Numbered from the stretch's first letter, positions 16,864 to 24,372 are shown. The stretch is 41,062 bases of DNA from Saccharothrix luteola (GCF_020859565.1 NZ_JAJHUO010000022.1:1-41062), one strand, 5' to 3'. Translations and numbers: made by a program. The notes: generated from the sequence alone by a model not told the origin.

Positions 16864-16918
16864 CCCCCCCCCCCCCCCCCCGGCCGGGGGGGGGGGCGGC
16901 CGCCCCCCCCCCCCCCCC
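16864..16918. repeat. Poly-C / poly-G homopolymer tracts
   Basis: 18 C (16864-16881), 11 G (16886-16896) and 16 C (16903-16918) in a 55-bp stretch. Nothing else in the window resembles this. It lies at the 3' end of the secreted-protein gene and directly before a strong hairpin, so an assembly or read artefact is likely. A hypermutable tract is the alternative. Confidence 0.8.
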
Positions 16919-16926
16919 GCGCCCCC

Positions 16927-16971
16927 CGTCCGCTCTCCACCTCCCAGCGATCCGGACGTGGAGAGCGGACG
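16927..16971. terminator. Strong terminator hairpin
   Basis: Perfect 14-bp arms CGTCCGCTCTCCAC (16927-16940) and GTGGAGAGCGGACG (16958-16971) with a 17-nt loop. It sits between the convergent secreted-protein and recombinase genes and could terminate both. Confidence 0.8.
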
Positions 16972-17022
16972 CCGCCGAGCACCCGCGACGGTCGACCCGA
17001 CGGCCCCACCCGGCTCGAACAC

Positions 17023-17994
17023 CTACTCCCCGCGCGGCAACCGCGCCAACGACGCGTACGTCCGATTGCCCGCCACCGCCGCCCGCCGCTCCCGCGCCGT
17101 CGCCTCGATGTAGTTCTGCGACGTCGCCAACGACGCGTGCCCCAACAACGCCATGATCTCCGACGCCGTCGCGCCGTCCTCCGCCAACCGCGTCGCGAAC
17201 GTGTGCCGCAACGCGTGCAGGTTCGCCCCCGACGGCACCCGGTCGTGCAACCCCGCCCACCGGAAGCACGACCGCACCAAGTACTCCAACCCACCACGCC
17301 CGATCGGCTCGCCATGCCGATCACGCAACAACGCCGACCCCCGATCGAACCGCCCCCGCGGAAAACGCCGCCGACACGACACCACGTACTGCTCGATGAT
17401 CCGGTCCATCGCCGGCTCGATCGGCACCGACCGATCCCGATTGCCCTTCCCCGCCACGTGCAGCCGCCGCTCACCCGGCCGACCCACCACCGACCCGTGC
17501 GTCAACGTCCGCATCTCCGCCGACCGCAACCCCGCCACCAACCCCAACGCCAACACCAGCACATCCCGCTCCGGCCACGGATCACGAGCCTGACGCGCAC
17601 CCTCCGCCGCCGCCGCCAACAACCGCTCCGGCGTGTCCTCACCCCGCAACGGCTTCGGCACCAGGGGAGGGGTCTTCGGCCGCGCCACCGCACCCATCGG
17701 ATTGCCCGCCACCAACTCCTCCGCCACGCAGAACGTCAGGAACTGGTTCCACGTCGACCACGCCCGCAACACCGACGACTTCGCGTGCGAGTCCGCGAAC
17801 ACCCCGAACGCCTCACGCAGGTTCCGCGCCGTCAACTCCGCCATCACCAGCGACTCCGGGGGAGTACCCGTCACCTCCGACAACAACGCCGTGACACCCG
17901 CCAGGTCGCGCCGGTACGCCGCCGTCGTGTGCGGCGAATCCTTCCGCGGCCGACGAGCGAGGAAGAACGACTCCTGAGCGGCAAGCACCAGCAT
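17023..17994 (-). CDS. Tyrosine recombinase / integrase
   Basis: 323 residues. N-terminal SAM-like core-binding domain (about 20-110, HTTAAYRRDLAGVTALL, RAWSTWNQFLTFCV). Catalytic domain (about 140-310) with all expected residues: Arg in GLRSAEMRTL, Lys in AGKGNRDRSVPI, HALRH (H-x-x-R), GHASLATSQNY with the second His and the nucleophile Tyr. It resembles XerC/phage-type integrases; a chromosomal Xer protein is less likely because the gene stands alone beside damaged genes. No excisionase or att site was recognised. ATG at 17994 has GGAAG seven bases upstream. It diverges from the TetR gene. Confidence 0.93.
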   Translation of the reverse strand: MLVLAAQESFFLARRPRKDSPHTTAAYRRDLAGVTALLSEVTGTPPESLVMAELTARNLREAFGVFADSHAKSSVLRAWSTWNQFLTFCVAEELVAGNPMGAVARPKTPPLVPKPLRGEDTPERLLAAAAEGARQARDPWPERDVLVLALGLVAGLRSAEMRTLTHGSVVGRPGERRLHVAGKGNRDRSVPIEPAMDRIIEQYVVSCRRRFPRGRFDRGSALLRDRHGEPIGRGGLEYLVRSCFRWAGLHDRVPSGANLHALRHTFATRLAEDGATASEIMALLGHASLATSQNYIEATARERRAAVAGNRTYASLARLPRGE

Positions 17995-18046
17995 GTCGAT
18001 CTTCCTACCAAACACCACCGACAAAACCGGGGGACCGCCCCCGGAG

Positions 18047-18052
18047 GATAGT
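18047..18052 (+). promoter_or_regulatory. -10 box of TetR gene
   Basis: GATAGT lies 4 bp before the operator, so polymerase and repressor would compete. A 7-bp inverted repeat (CCGGGGG/CCCCCGG, 18027-18044) lies just upstream. Confidence 0.35.
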
Positions 18053-18055
18053 TCG

Positions 18056-18073
18056 ATTGACCGATCAGTCAAT
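18056..18073. promoter_or_regulatory. TetR-type operator
   Basis: 18-bp near-perfect palindrome, arms ATTGAC and GTCAAT, upstream of and overlapping the possible ATG at 18072 of the TetR gene. TTGAC-N6-GTCAA dyads are typical of TetR autorepression. The adjacent GATAGT could be the -10 box. Confidence 0.75.
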
Positions 18074-18086
18074 GAAAGGGCGCGCC

Positions 18087-18692
18087 GTGGCACGCACCGT
18101 CGACACCCAACAGGTCGCCCAACGCCGACAAGCCATCACCCTCGCCGCCGCCCGCCTCTTCGCAGCCCACGGCTTCGACCAGACCACCGTCGCCCAGATC
18201 GCCCGCGCCGCCGGACTCAGCCCCGCCACCGTCTTCTACTACTTCCCCGACAAACAAGCCGTCTTCCGCTCCGTCTTCGAACGCGACCTACCCCGATCCC
18301 AAGACCTCGTCGCCCGCCACACCCACACCCCGCACCCCGTCACCGCCATCACCGCACTCGTCACCGAACTCGCCGCCGACGCCCAAGACCCCAGCGCACC
18401 CGGCCTGCTCGTCGAACTCCTCCGCCAAGCAGGCCGCGACCCCGAACTCGTCGACATCGTCGCCCGCAACGCCCGCATCCTCCACGAAGGACTCGCACAC
18501 CTCATCACCCGCGGCATCCAGGACGGAACCGTCGACCCCGCCCTCGACCCCGACCACACCGCCCGCTGGCTCCTCGCGATCGTCGACGCCGTCTTCCTCA
18601 ACGCCGACCCCGCCCACGACCCCCGCCCCGCACTCCACCGCACCGTCACCCACTACCTCGCACCACCACCGCCGGACCCGGAGGACACCTGA
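18087..18692 (+). CDS. TetR-family transcriptional regulator
   Basis: 201 residues. The N-terminal HTH reads RRQAITLAAARLFAAHGFDQTTVAQIARAAGLSPATVFYYFPDKQAVF, a textbook TetR helix-turn-helix. The C-terminal ligand domain ends with a proline-rich tail (APPPPPDPEDT). GTG at 18087 follows AAAGGG with a six-base spacer and lies just downstream of the operator, so it is preferred to the TTG at 18057 and ATG at 18072 inside the operator. It overlaps the next gene's ATG (TGATG), so regulator and downstream gene are coupled. It probably represses itself and perhaps the divergent recombinase gene. Confidence 0.93.
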   Translation: MARTVDTQQVAQRRQAITLAAARLFAAHGFDQTTVAQIARAAGLSPATVFYYFPDKQAVFRSVFERDLPRSQDLVARHTHTPHPVTAITALVTELAADAQDPSAPGLLVELLRQAGRDPELVDIVARNARILHEGLAHLITRGIQDGTVDPALDPDHTARWLLAIVDAVFLNADPAHDPRPALHRTVTHYLAPPPPDPEDT

Positions 18693-19155
18693 TGGGGACA
18701 ACCACCGACCACGACACCGCCACCGTCACCATGCCCGCCACCTGGCTCTGGCTCCTCCGACCCGGCGGCACCGCACTCGGCTGCGCGACCGGACCAACGC
18801 CGTCTTCACCGACGGCCGGGACCTCGTCGTCCTGGACCACGACACGGGCGAACTCGCCCGAGTCCGGGCCACCGACCTCCCGACCAGAGCACTGCGCGAG
18901 GCGTTCGAACGGTTCCGCTACCCCTGGCACGGCACGACCGACCCGCACGAAACCGAGTTCACCCGCTGGATCGACGGCACACCCGACCTCGACCCGGCCA
19001 CCCACACCCTGCTCCGCACCCGCCACCGCGCCCTCACCGACAAGAAGGCCGGCGCCGCGGCCGAAGCACTCGACGAGCTCCGCGCGAAAGGGCTCGCCGT
19101 CCGGGACCGGGACGGCGAGCAGCAGTACCGCCGGCGTGCGGGAGAGTCGTCGTAA
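18692..19155 (+). pseudogene. Conserved-looking hypothetical gene with frameshift
   Basis: ATG at 18692 overlaps the TetR stop. The first 28 codons (MGTTTDHDTATVTMPATWLW) are in one frame. From about 18775 the coding frame switches by one base to RLRDRTNAVFTDGRDLVVLDH, through AFERFRYPWHG and EFTRWIDGTPDLDPATHTLL, to a C-terminal LDELRAKGLAVRDRDGEQQ and a TAA at 19153-19155. Codon bias (C/G third positions) supports the second frame throughout. One missing base near 18774-18776 explains the break. Restored length is about 154 residues. The family is not recognised. Real mutation or sequencing error cannot be told apart. Confidence 0.55.
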
Positions 19156-19931
19156 TAGGTGTCGTGGTAGGGGAGGGCCACGCCGTCTTCCTCGGGGGAG
19201 GGGGCTACCCGCGGGGACGCTTCAACGGGGCAGGTGACGGCTGTGGTCGGCCCAGGCGGCGAAGCCCTTCGTGCAGTGGAGCGGTGGTGATCCGGGCGTC
19301 CAGGTCGACATCAGGGGCCGCAAGATCCGCAGCTCGTGCCGGCAACCGACGGAGAATCCCATGACTGATGGATAATGGGGATTATCCATCAAAAGGGGAT
19401 CCGGAAGGGGTTCGGGCCCCGGCTGGGGGATGCCACTCTCGAAGGCTTCGTCGACGGCCCGATCCGCCCCTGGAACGCACATTTGCGTGCGATGCGCGCG
19501 ACCGTGATGCCGTGCGTCCAGGGAGCCCGGCGAGCCGGACCGGGGTTCCCGCCGAGGACCCCTGACGGCCCGCCTCGATGATCAACTGCCGACGTGCGCC
19601 CGGCATGCGCGTTGGTCCGACATCCACTGACACCACCCGCGATCCGTCACTGTGACGTTTCTACGGTGACAGGCTCACCGGCGACTCGGTGCTGTCTCGA
19701 CTTTGCTGTCCCGGCCTTCCCGACCTGGGGGCTCCCACCGGTAGGTCGTGGGCCGCGTCGTCCCGATGAACGACGGTGCGGACGGACAGCGGCAACGACG
19801 GTTCGTGAGACGGCGAGCGGGCGAACGTCACGCGTGAACGTCGCGTCGCACCGGTGTGGCCGACCTGCGGCTCGCGGCGTCCGTGACCCCTGCCGACCAG
19901 GCTGTCCGTAACGCCGATAATCTACATTATG
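19156..19931. other. 776-bp stretch with no recognisable gene
   Basis: Several short open frames exist on both strands but none has family features or a convincing start. One frame, about 19247-19380, reads VQWSGGDPGVQVDIRGRKI and could be a remnant. The stretch contains an 11-bp perfect hairpin (19366-19391), a dyad CGTCAC-T-GTGACG at 19645-19657, and AT-rich sequence near 19912-19945. It marks the change in strand composition described in the findings. Confidence 0.5.
19366..19391. repeat. AT-rich perfect hairpin
   Basis: Arms TGATGGATAAT (19366-19376) and ATTATCCATCA (19381-19391) with a GGGG loop. It is low-GC in a very high-GC setting and not next to a recognised gene. It could be an operator, a terminator or an end of a lost element. 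Confidence 0.6.
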
Positions 19932-21143
19932 TTAAGTAGAACGTTCGGGGAGCGTCCGGGGCGCTTCCCTGCCCACGCGCCTGGCCTCCGCGGTGATGGT
20001 GTCGCCCCACGTGCGCCACATGCCGTCGAGCCGTGAGGTGACGACGACGCGTTGCACCGCGTTGTCCGGCAGCGGGATCTGCAGGCCGATCGCGTGGTGT
20101 CGCGCGTGCGTGCCGCCGGCCTTCGCCAGGAGTTCGGCGTCGAAGTCGATCAGGACGCTGCCCTCGGGCAGGGTGTCCGGGATGTCGTCGCCGCAGCCGA
20201 CGACGCACACCGGTCCCCCGGCGTCGGCGGTGTGCTGGTCGATCTCCGTTCGAACGTCGAGGTCGCGGGCCTGGTCGGTCCAGGTGGTCAGGGTGCGGTG
20301 CTCGGCTTCGGCGATGAGCGGGTCGTCGCGTTCCAGGGAGGCCCAGACGAGTTCGACGTCCGGCTCGTGGGTCTTGTCGAGGAATTGCCGCATGGTGCGC
20401 TTGGCGCTGGCGAGCATCTCCCCCGTGTCGCGTTCGTGTGGTGGTTCGACGGCCCAGGCGCTCAGGTCGAAGTGGGTGGCGAGGCCGTGTCGGCGCAGGC
20501 GGTAGCCGAGTTCGATGTCTTCGGTGCCCCAGGTGACGAAGCGTTCGTCGAAGCCGCCGACGGCGTCGAAGTCGGTGCTGCGCACGGAGAGGTTCATGCC
20601 CCAGGCGAAGAGCCAGGGGAAGGCGAGCCGGTCGGGTTGGAAGTCGACGGCGGCGAGGGGTTCGTGGCGGATGTCGCGGAAGCCGGGGTGGTCTTGGAAG
20701 TCGTGGTGGACCTGCTTCGGGGTTCCGGTGGCGATGGCTTCGGCGAGGCCGGGTGTGGGGTCCCAGGGGCGGTAGCCGTGGACGTAGCCGAGGTTGAGGG
20801 TGGGGTGTGCGGTGTGGGCGTCGGCGTGCGCGCGGGTGAGGTCGGGTCCGGCGAGGGTGCCGCAGTCGAGGAAGGCGAGGACGGGCGCGGTGGCGTGGCG
20901 GGCGCCGGCGTTGCGGGCGTGTGCGACGCGGCGGCCGAGGTCGGGTTGGTGGTGGTAGTGCAGGTGGAGGCGGTCGTGGAAGGTCTTGACGACGTCGGCG
21001 GTGTGGTCGTTCGAGCCGTCGTCGGCGACGATGACTTCGTAGTCGTCGGGCGGGAGGGTTTGGTCGGTGAGGCTGTCGAGGGTGCGGCGGAGGAGTTCGG
21101 CGCGGTTGTAGGTGGGGATCACGACGGAGATCCGCGGCGGCAT
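19932..21143 (-). CDS. GT2 glycosyltransferase with unusual C-terminal domain
   Basis: 403 residues. GT-A fold N-terminus: ISVVIPTYNRAELLRRTLDSL, VIVADDGSNDHT, and LDCGTLAGP where the DxD metal motif would be. The second half of the catalytic domain has FAWGMNLSVRSTDFDAVGGFDERFVTWGTEDIELGYRL, matching the galactosyltransferase-like (GT7 C-terminal) type. From about residue 280 a further domain contains VCVVGCGDD, VLIDFDAELLAKAGG and LQIPLPDNAVQRVVV, a pattern like a shortened SAM-methyltransferase fold. No transmembrane segment is seen, so it is cytosolic. The acceptor is unknown. ATG follows AAGGAG. It stands alone. Confidence 0.88.
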   Translation of the reverse strand: MPPRISVVIPTYNRAELLRRTLDSLTDQTLPPDDYEVIVADDGSNDHTADVVKTFHDRLHLHYHHQPDLGRRVAHARNAGARHATAPVLAFLDCGTLAGPDLTRAHADAHTAHPTLNLGYVHGYRPWDPTPGLAEAIATGTPKQVHHDFQDHPGFRDIRHEPLAAVDFQPDRLAFPWLFAWGMNLSVRSTDFDAVGGFDERFVTWGTEDIELGYRLRRHGLATHFDLSAWAVEPPHERDTGEMLASAKRTMRQFLDKTHEPDVELVWASLERDDPLIAEAEHRTLTTWTDQARDLDVRTEIDQHTADAGGPVCVVGCGDDIPDTLPEGSVLIDFDAELLAKAGGTHARHHAIGLQIPLPDNAVQRVVVTSRLDGMWRTWGDTITAEARRVGREAPRTLPERST

Positions 21144-21190
21144 CCGGGCTCCTTGGGGCGCTGGTGGTGCGGGCGCTGGGAAGGAGCGGA

Positions 21191-21218
21191 CTGTATCGGG
21201 TTCGCGGAACCGATACAG
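21191..21218 (-). terminator. Hairpin after VOC gene
   Basis: CTGTATCG pairs with CGATACAG and continues as GGTTC-GCG-GAACC with one bulged G. It lies between the VOC stop (21240) and the glycosyltransferase start, both on the minus strand, so it probably ends the VOC transcript. Confidence 0.55.
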
Positions 21219-21239
21219 CCCCCGCGCTTCGGTGTCGGT

Positions 21240-21653
21240 TCAGGCGGTTCGGGTGGTGGTCAGGCGGTCGAGGATGTCGTGGTAGTGGGCGTTGGCCATG
21301 ATGCCGAGGACGTTGCCGAAGGGGTCGAGGACGCTGGCGGTGACGTAGCCCTCGCCGCGGACCTTGGGGTCGTCGTGGGGTGTGGCGCCGAGTTCGGTGA
21401 GGCGGTCGAGGGTGGCGTGGAGGTCGTCGACGGCCCAGTAGGTGATGGCGCCGGCGGGGGCGGTGCGGGTGTCGTGGGGTGCGTAGTCGCTCTTGACGAT
21501 GCCGAACTCGTGTTCGTAGTCGCCGATGCGGAATTCGATGTAGCCGCCGGGGACGGTGAAGTAGGGCTCGATGCCGAAGAACTCGGTGTACCAGGTGGCG
21601 GCGGCGTCGAGGTCGTCGGCGAAGAAGCTGGTGGTGGTGAGTCCGCGGAGCAT
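21240..21653 (-). CDS. VOC (glyoxalase-fold) family protein
   Basis: 137 residues, single-module glyoxalase/bleomycin-resistance-like protein. Seen: MLRGLTTTSFFADDLDAAATWYTEFFG at the start, YIEFRIGDYEHEFGIVKSDY in the middle, and VLDPFGNVLGIM near the end, where the family has its terminal metal-ligand strand. The substrate is unknown. ATG at 21653 has AGGAA eight bases upstream. It diverges from a WYL regulator with a perfect 23-bp dyad between them, so the regulator very likely controls it. VOC next to WYL/YafY regulators is a common actinobacterial pair. Confidence 0.92.
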   Translation of the reverse strand: MLRGLTTTSFFADDLDAAATWYTEFFGIEPYFTVPGGYIEFRIGDYEHEFGIVKSDYAPHDTRTAPAGAITYWAVDDLHATLDRLTELGATPHDDPKVRGEGYVTASVLDPFGNVLGIMANAHYHDILDRLTTTRTA

Positions 21654-21702
21654 GGTGGTTCCTGTTCGTTCGGTGGTCGCTTGTCCCCTACTTTGGCGGT
21701 CG

Positions 21703-21725
21703 AAGTGCTCACCGAGTGAGCACTT
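21703..21725. promoter_or_regulatory. Operator in VOC-WYL intergenic region
   Basis: Perfect arms AAGTGCTCAC (21703-21712) and GTGAGCACTT (21716-21725) with a 3-bp spacer, centred between the two divergent genes. This is the likely binding site of the WYL regulator. Confidence 0.8.
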
Positions 21726-21744
21726 TTCGGGCGAGACTGGGTTC

Positions 21745-22689
21745 ATGCGTGCGGACCGGTTGGTGGCTGTCCTGTTGTTGATGCAGGCGCGGGGGCGGGT
21801 GACGGCGGCGGAGTTGGCCGGTGAGCTGGAGGTGTCGGTGGCGACGGCGCGGCGGGATCTGGAGGCGTTGTCGTCGGCGGGTGTGCCGGTGTACCCGCAG
21901 CCGGGGCGTGGTGGTGGTTGGCGGTTGGTGGGGCGTGCGCGGACGGATCTGAGCGGGTTGACGTCGTCGGAGGCACGGGCGTTGTTCTTGTTGGTAGGGC
22001 CTGCGGCGTCGGGGTCGCCTGAGGTGCGGGCGGCGTTGCGGAAGTTGGTGCGGGCGTTGCCGGAGACGTTCCGGGAGGGTGCGCAGGCGGCGGCGGACGC
22101 GGTGGTGGTGGATGTGGCGGGGTGGGGTGGTGTCGGTCGGGAGCGGCCGGGGTTGGTGGGTGTGTTGCAGGAGGCGGTGGTGGGGCGTCGGCGGGTGGTG
22201 TTGGTGTACGAGGGGCGTGGGCGGGTGCGGTCGGAGCGGGTGGTGGAGCCGTGGGGGTTGGTGGACAAGGACGAGGTTTGGTACTTGGTGGCGGGTACGG
22301 GTGCGGGTGAGCGGACGTTCCGGGTGGATCGGGTGGTGTCGGCGCGGGTGACGGATGAGGTGTTCGTGCGGCCGGAGGGGTTCGACTTGTCGGTGGCGTG
22401 GGAGCGGGTGGTGTCGGAGGTGGAGCGGCGGCGGTCGTCGGTGTCGGCGGTGGTGTCGGTGGAGTCGCGGTTCGCGCACGTGTTGGGTGATCAGTTCGGG
22501 CGGCATTGCGAGGTGGTGGAGGAGGTGGGTGGTCGGGTGCGGTTGCGGTTGTCGGCGACTACTCCGTTGATGATCGCGCAGGTGTTGGCGGGGTGGGGTG
22601 CGTTGGTGGAGGTGGTGGAGTCGGAGGAGGTGCGGGCGGAGTTGGCGCGGTTGGGTGCGGAGTTGGTGGCGGGGAACGCGGTGCGGTGA
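21745..22689 (+). CDS. WYL-domain transcriptional regulator (YafY-like)
   Basis: 314 residues. DeoR-like winged helix at the N-terminus: MRADRLVAVLLLMQARGRVTAAELAGELEVSVATARRDLEALSSAGVPVYPQPGRGGGWRLV. The WYL domain (about 140-215) has VVLVYEGRGR, VVEPWGLVDKDEVWYLVAGTGAGERTFRVDRV with the W-Y-L motif and conserved R/D. The C-terminal WCX-like extension (FVRPEGFDLSVAWERV onward) follows. WYL domains bind nucleotides or other ligands. Codons here end mostly in G. It shares its promoter region with the VOC gene and is probably self-regulated through 21703-21725. Confidence 0.95.
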   Translation: MRADRLVAVLLLMQARGRVTAAELAGELEVSVATARRDLEALSSAGVPVYPQPGRGGGWRLVGRARTDLSGLTSSEARALFLLVGPAASGSPEVRAALRKLVRALPETFREGAQAAADAVVVDVAGWGGVGRERPGLVGVLQEAVVGRRRVVLVYEGRGRVRSERVVEPWGLVDKDEVWYLVAGTGAGERTFRVDRVVSARVTDEVFVRPEGFDLSVAWERVVSEVERRRSSVSAVVSVESRFAHVLGDQFGRHCEVVEEVGGRVRLRLSATTPLMIAQVLAGWGALVEVVESEEVRAELARLGAELVAGNAVR

Positions 22690-22719
22690 GGGCGCTCCCG
22701 CGGTTGGTTCCCGGGATGG

Positions 22720-23187
22720 TCACATCCGGTCGTGGATGCGGTCTTTCATGGACTTCTCCCCCAGTGCCCGCAGGGCGGCGGCGACGAGGTCGGTGAGGGG
22801 GTAGGGCAGGTCGGCGTCGAGGTCGCGGGCGGCGGCGGTGGTGGCGTTCCACTCGGCGTCGAGGGTGGGGAGGATGGCGCGGGCGTGGTCGGTGAGGTGG
22901 ACGATGCGCCTGCGGGCGTCGTCGCCGGGGTGGAGGTCGACGAGGCCGTCGCGGCGCATCTGGTTGACGGTCTGGCTGATGGCGGAGTGGGTGACGCCGA
23001 TGGTGTCGGCGAGGTCGCGGATGGACAGCGGTCCTCTGGTGTGGACCAGGCGGATGACCGGGGTGTAGCGGGGGCGGAAGCCCGGTAGGCCGAGGTCGGT
23101 GTAGACGCGGGCGACGTCTCCTTCGAGGAGGTCGAGCAGGTGGCGGAGGCGGGTGCCGAGGTATTCGCCGGCGGGTGCGTGGTCCAC
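22720..23187 (-). CDS. MarR-family transcriptional regulator
   Basis: 155 residues. Seen: the HTH PLSIRDLADTIGVTHSAISQTVNQMRRDGLVDLHPGDDARRRIVHLT with the typical wing arginines. The N-terminal and C-terminal helices (ATRLRHLLDLL-like RLRHLLDLLEGDVA, TDLVAAALRALGEKS) form the dimer. GTG at 23187 is chosen; it has almost no space for a ribosome site, so a leaderless message is likely. The divergent partner is a prolyl aminopeptidase 43 bp away. The palindrome in between is the probable operator for both. Confidence 0.92.
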   Translation of the reverse strand: MDHAPAGEYLGTRLRHLLDLLEGDVARVYTDLGLPGFRPRYTPVIRLVHTRGPLSIRDLADTIGVTHSAISQTVNQMRRDGLVDLHPGDDARRRIVHLTDHARAILPTLDAEWNATTAAARDLDADLPYPLTDLVAAALRALGEKSMKDRIHDRM

Positions 23188-23198
23188 TCCCCTAATGT

Positions 23199-23210
23199 AA
23201 CAGCGCTGTT
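23199..23210. promoter_or_regulatory. MarR operator
   Basis: AACAGCGCTGTT is a perfect 12-bp palindrome, extended by matching T and A at outer positions. It occupies the centre of the 43-bp gap between the MarR and aminopeptidase genes. Confidence 0.7.
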
Positions 23211-23230
23211 GTATCTGTGAGGAGGGGTGG

Positions 23231-24175
23231 ATGTACCCGGAGATCGAGCCGTACGAGCACGGGATGTTGGACGTCGGCGACGGCAACCTCGTGTACTGGG
23301 AGGTGTGCGGCAACCCGGAGGGCAAGCCGGTGGTGTGCCTGCACGGTGGGCCGGGCACGGGCTGCTCCCCCGGCATGCGTCGGCAGTTCGACCCGGAGGC
23401 GTACCGGATCGTGCTGCTGGACCAGCGCGGCAGTGGCCGCAGTCGGCCGCACGCGAGCGCGTACGCGACGGACCTGTCGGTGAACACGACGGCGCACCTG
23501 GTGGCCGACATCGAGCGGTTGCGGGAGCACTTGGGCGTCGAGCGGTGGATGGTGTTCGGCGGGTCGTGGGGTTCGACGCTCGGCCTGCGGTACGCGCAGC
23601 TGTTCCCGCACCGGGTGACGGACATCGTGCTGGTCGCGATCACGTCGGGCCGGTACGCCGAGCTGGACTGGCTCTACCACGGGCTGGGCATGCTGTTCCC
23701 GGAGCAGTGGTCGAGGTTCCGCGACGGCGCGGGCGAGGGCGCCACGGACCTGGTGGCGGCGTACCACGCGTTGCTGAACGACCCGGATCCGGCGGTGCGG
23801 GAGAAGGCGGCGACGGACTGGACGGACTGGGAGTCCTCGATCGTGTCGCTGGATCCGGATTACCGGCCGGGGCCGCGGATGGCGGACCCGGCGTGGCGGA
23901 TGGCGTTCGCGCGGTTGTGCGCGCACTACTTCAGCCACAAGGTGTGGTTGGAGGACGGTCAGGTGCTGCGGGACGTGGAGCGGTTGCACGGCATCCCGGC
24001 GATCCTGGTGCACGGTCGGTTGGACCTGCAGGGCCCGCTGTGGACGGCGTGGGAGCTGGCCCGGACGTGGCCGGACGCGGAGCTGGTGGTGGTGCGGGGC
24101 GCGTCGCACGCGGTGTCGGACCCGGGGATGGCGGAGGCGGTGCTGGCCGCGACGGACCGGTTCGCGCGGCGCTGA
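23231..24175 (+). CDS. pip: Prolyl aminopeptidase (alpha/beta hydrolase)
   Basis: 314 residues, the usual length for proline iminopeptidase, which removes N-terminal proline from peptides. Seen: HGGPGTGCSPGMRRQFDPEAYRIVLLDQRGSGRSRPHA (oxyanion region), nucleophile motif GGSWGSTLG with Ser112, catalytic Asp in HGRLDLQG and His in GASHAVSD. A helical cap lies between about 140 and 240. No signal peptide; cytosolic. ATG at 23231 with GAGGAGGGG close upstream. Adjacent MarR suggests control by a small aromatic or peptide ligand. Confidence 0.94.
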   Translation: MYPEIEPYEHGMLDVGDGNLVYWEVCGNPEGKPVVCLHGGPGTGCSPGMRRQFDPEAYRIVLLDQRGSGRSRPHASAYATDLSVNTTAHLVADIERLREHLGVERWMVFGGSWGSTLGLRYAQLFPHRVTDIVLVAITSGRYAELDWLYHGLGMLFPEQWSRFRDGAGEGATDLVAAYHALLNDPDPAVREKAATDWTDWESSIVSLDPDYRPGPRMADPAWRMAFARLCAHYFSHKVWLEDGQVLRDVERLHGIPAILVHGRLDLQGPLWTAWELARTWPDAELVVVRGASHAVSDPGMAEAVLAATDRFARR

Positions 24176-24270
24176 GCGCCTGTGCTCGACCCGGACCACG
24201 TCCGATGCTGGATCAGGTCCGTCCTATTCCGGCTGTGCCAGGTCGTTCGCGAGGTGCTTCGGACTCCCTT

Positions 24271-24309
24271 CCCCGGGCCACGTCGTGACGGGCGGTGGGT
24301 TGCCCGGGG
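24271..24309. terminator. Possible terminator between pip and methyltransferase
   Basis: CCCCGGGC (24271-24278) and GCCCGGGG (24302-24309) separated by 23 nt, in the gap between two convergent genes. Also two direct copies of CGAAGGTCCG at 24311-24320 and 24363-24372. Moderate to low support. Confidence 0.35.
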
Positions 24310-24372
24310 CCGAAGGTCCGGTGAACCGTCCGACGGGGTGGTTCGAGCAGCCTCCGGCCCGTCGAAGGTCCG

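Noticed and set aside
20052..21719. Plus-strand frame rich in Val/Gly opposite the glycosyltransferase
   Set aside because: Antisense shadow; GT2 motifs and a ribosome site support the minus strand.
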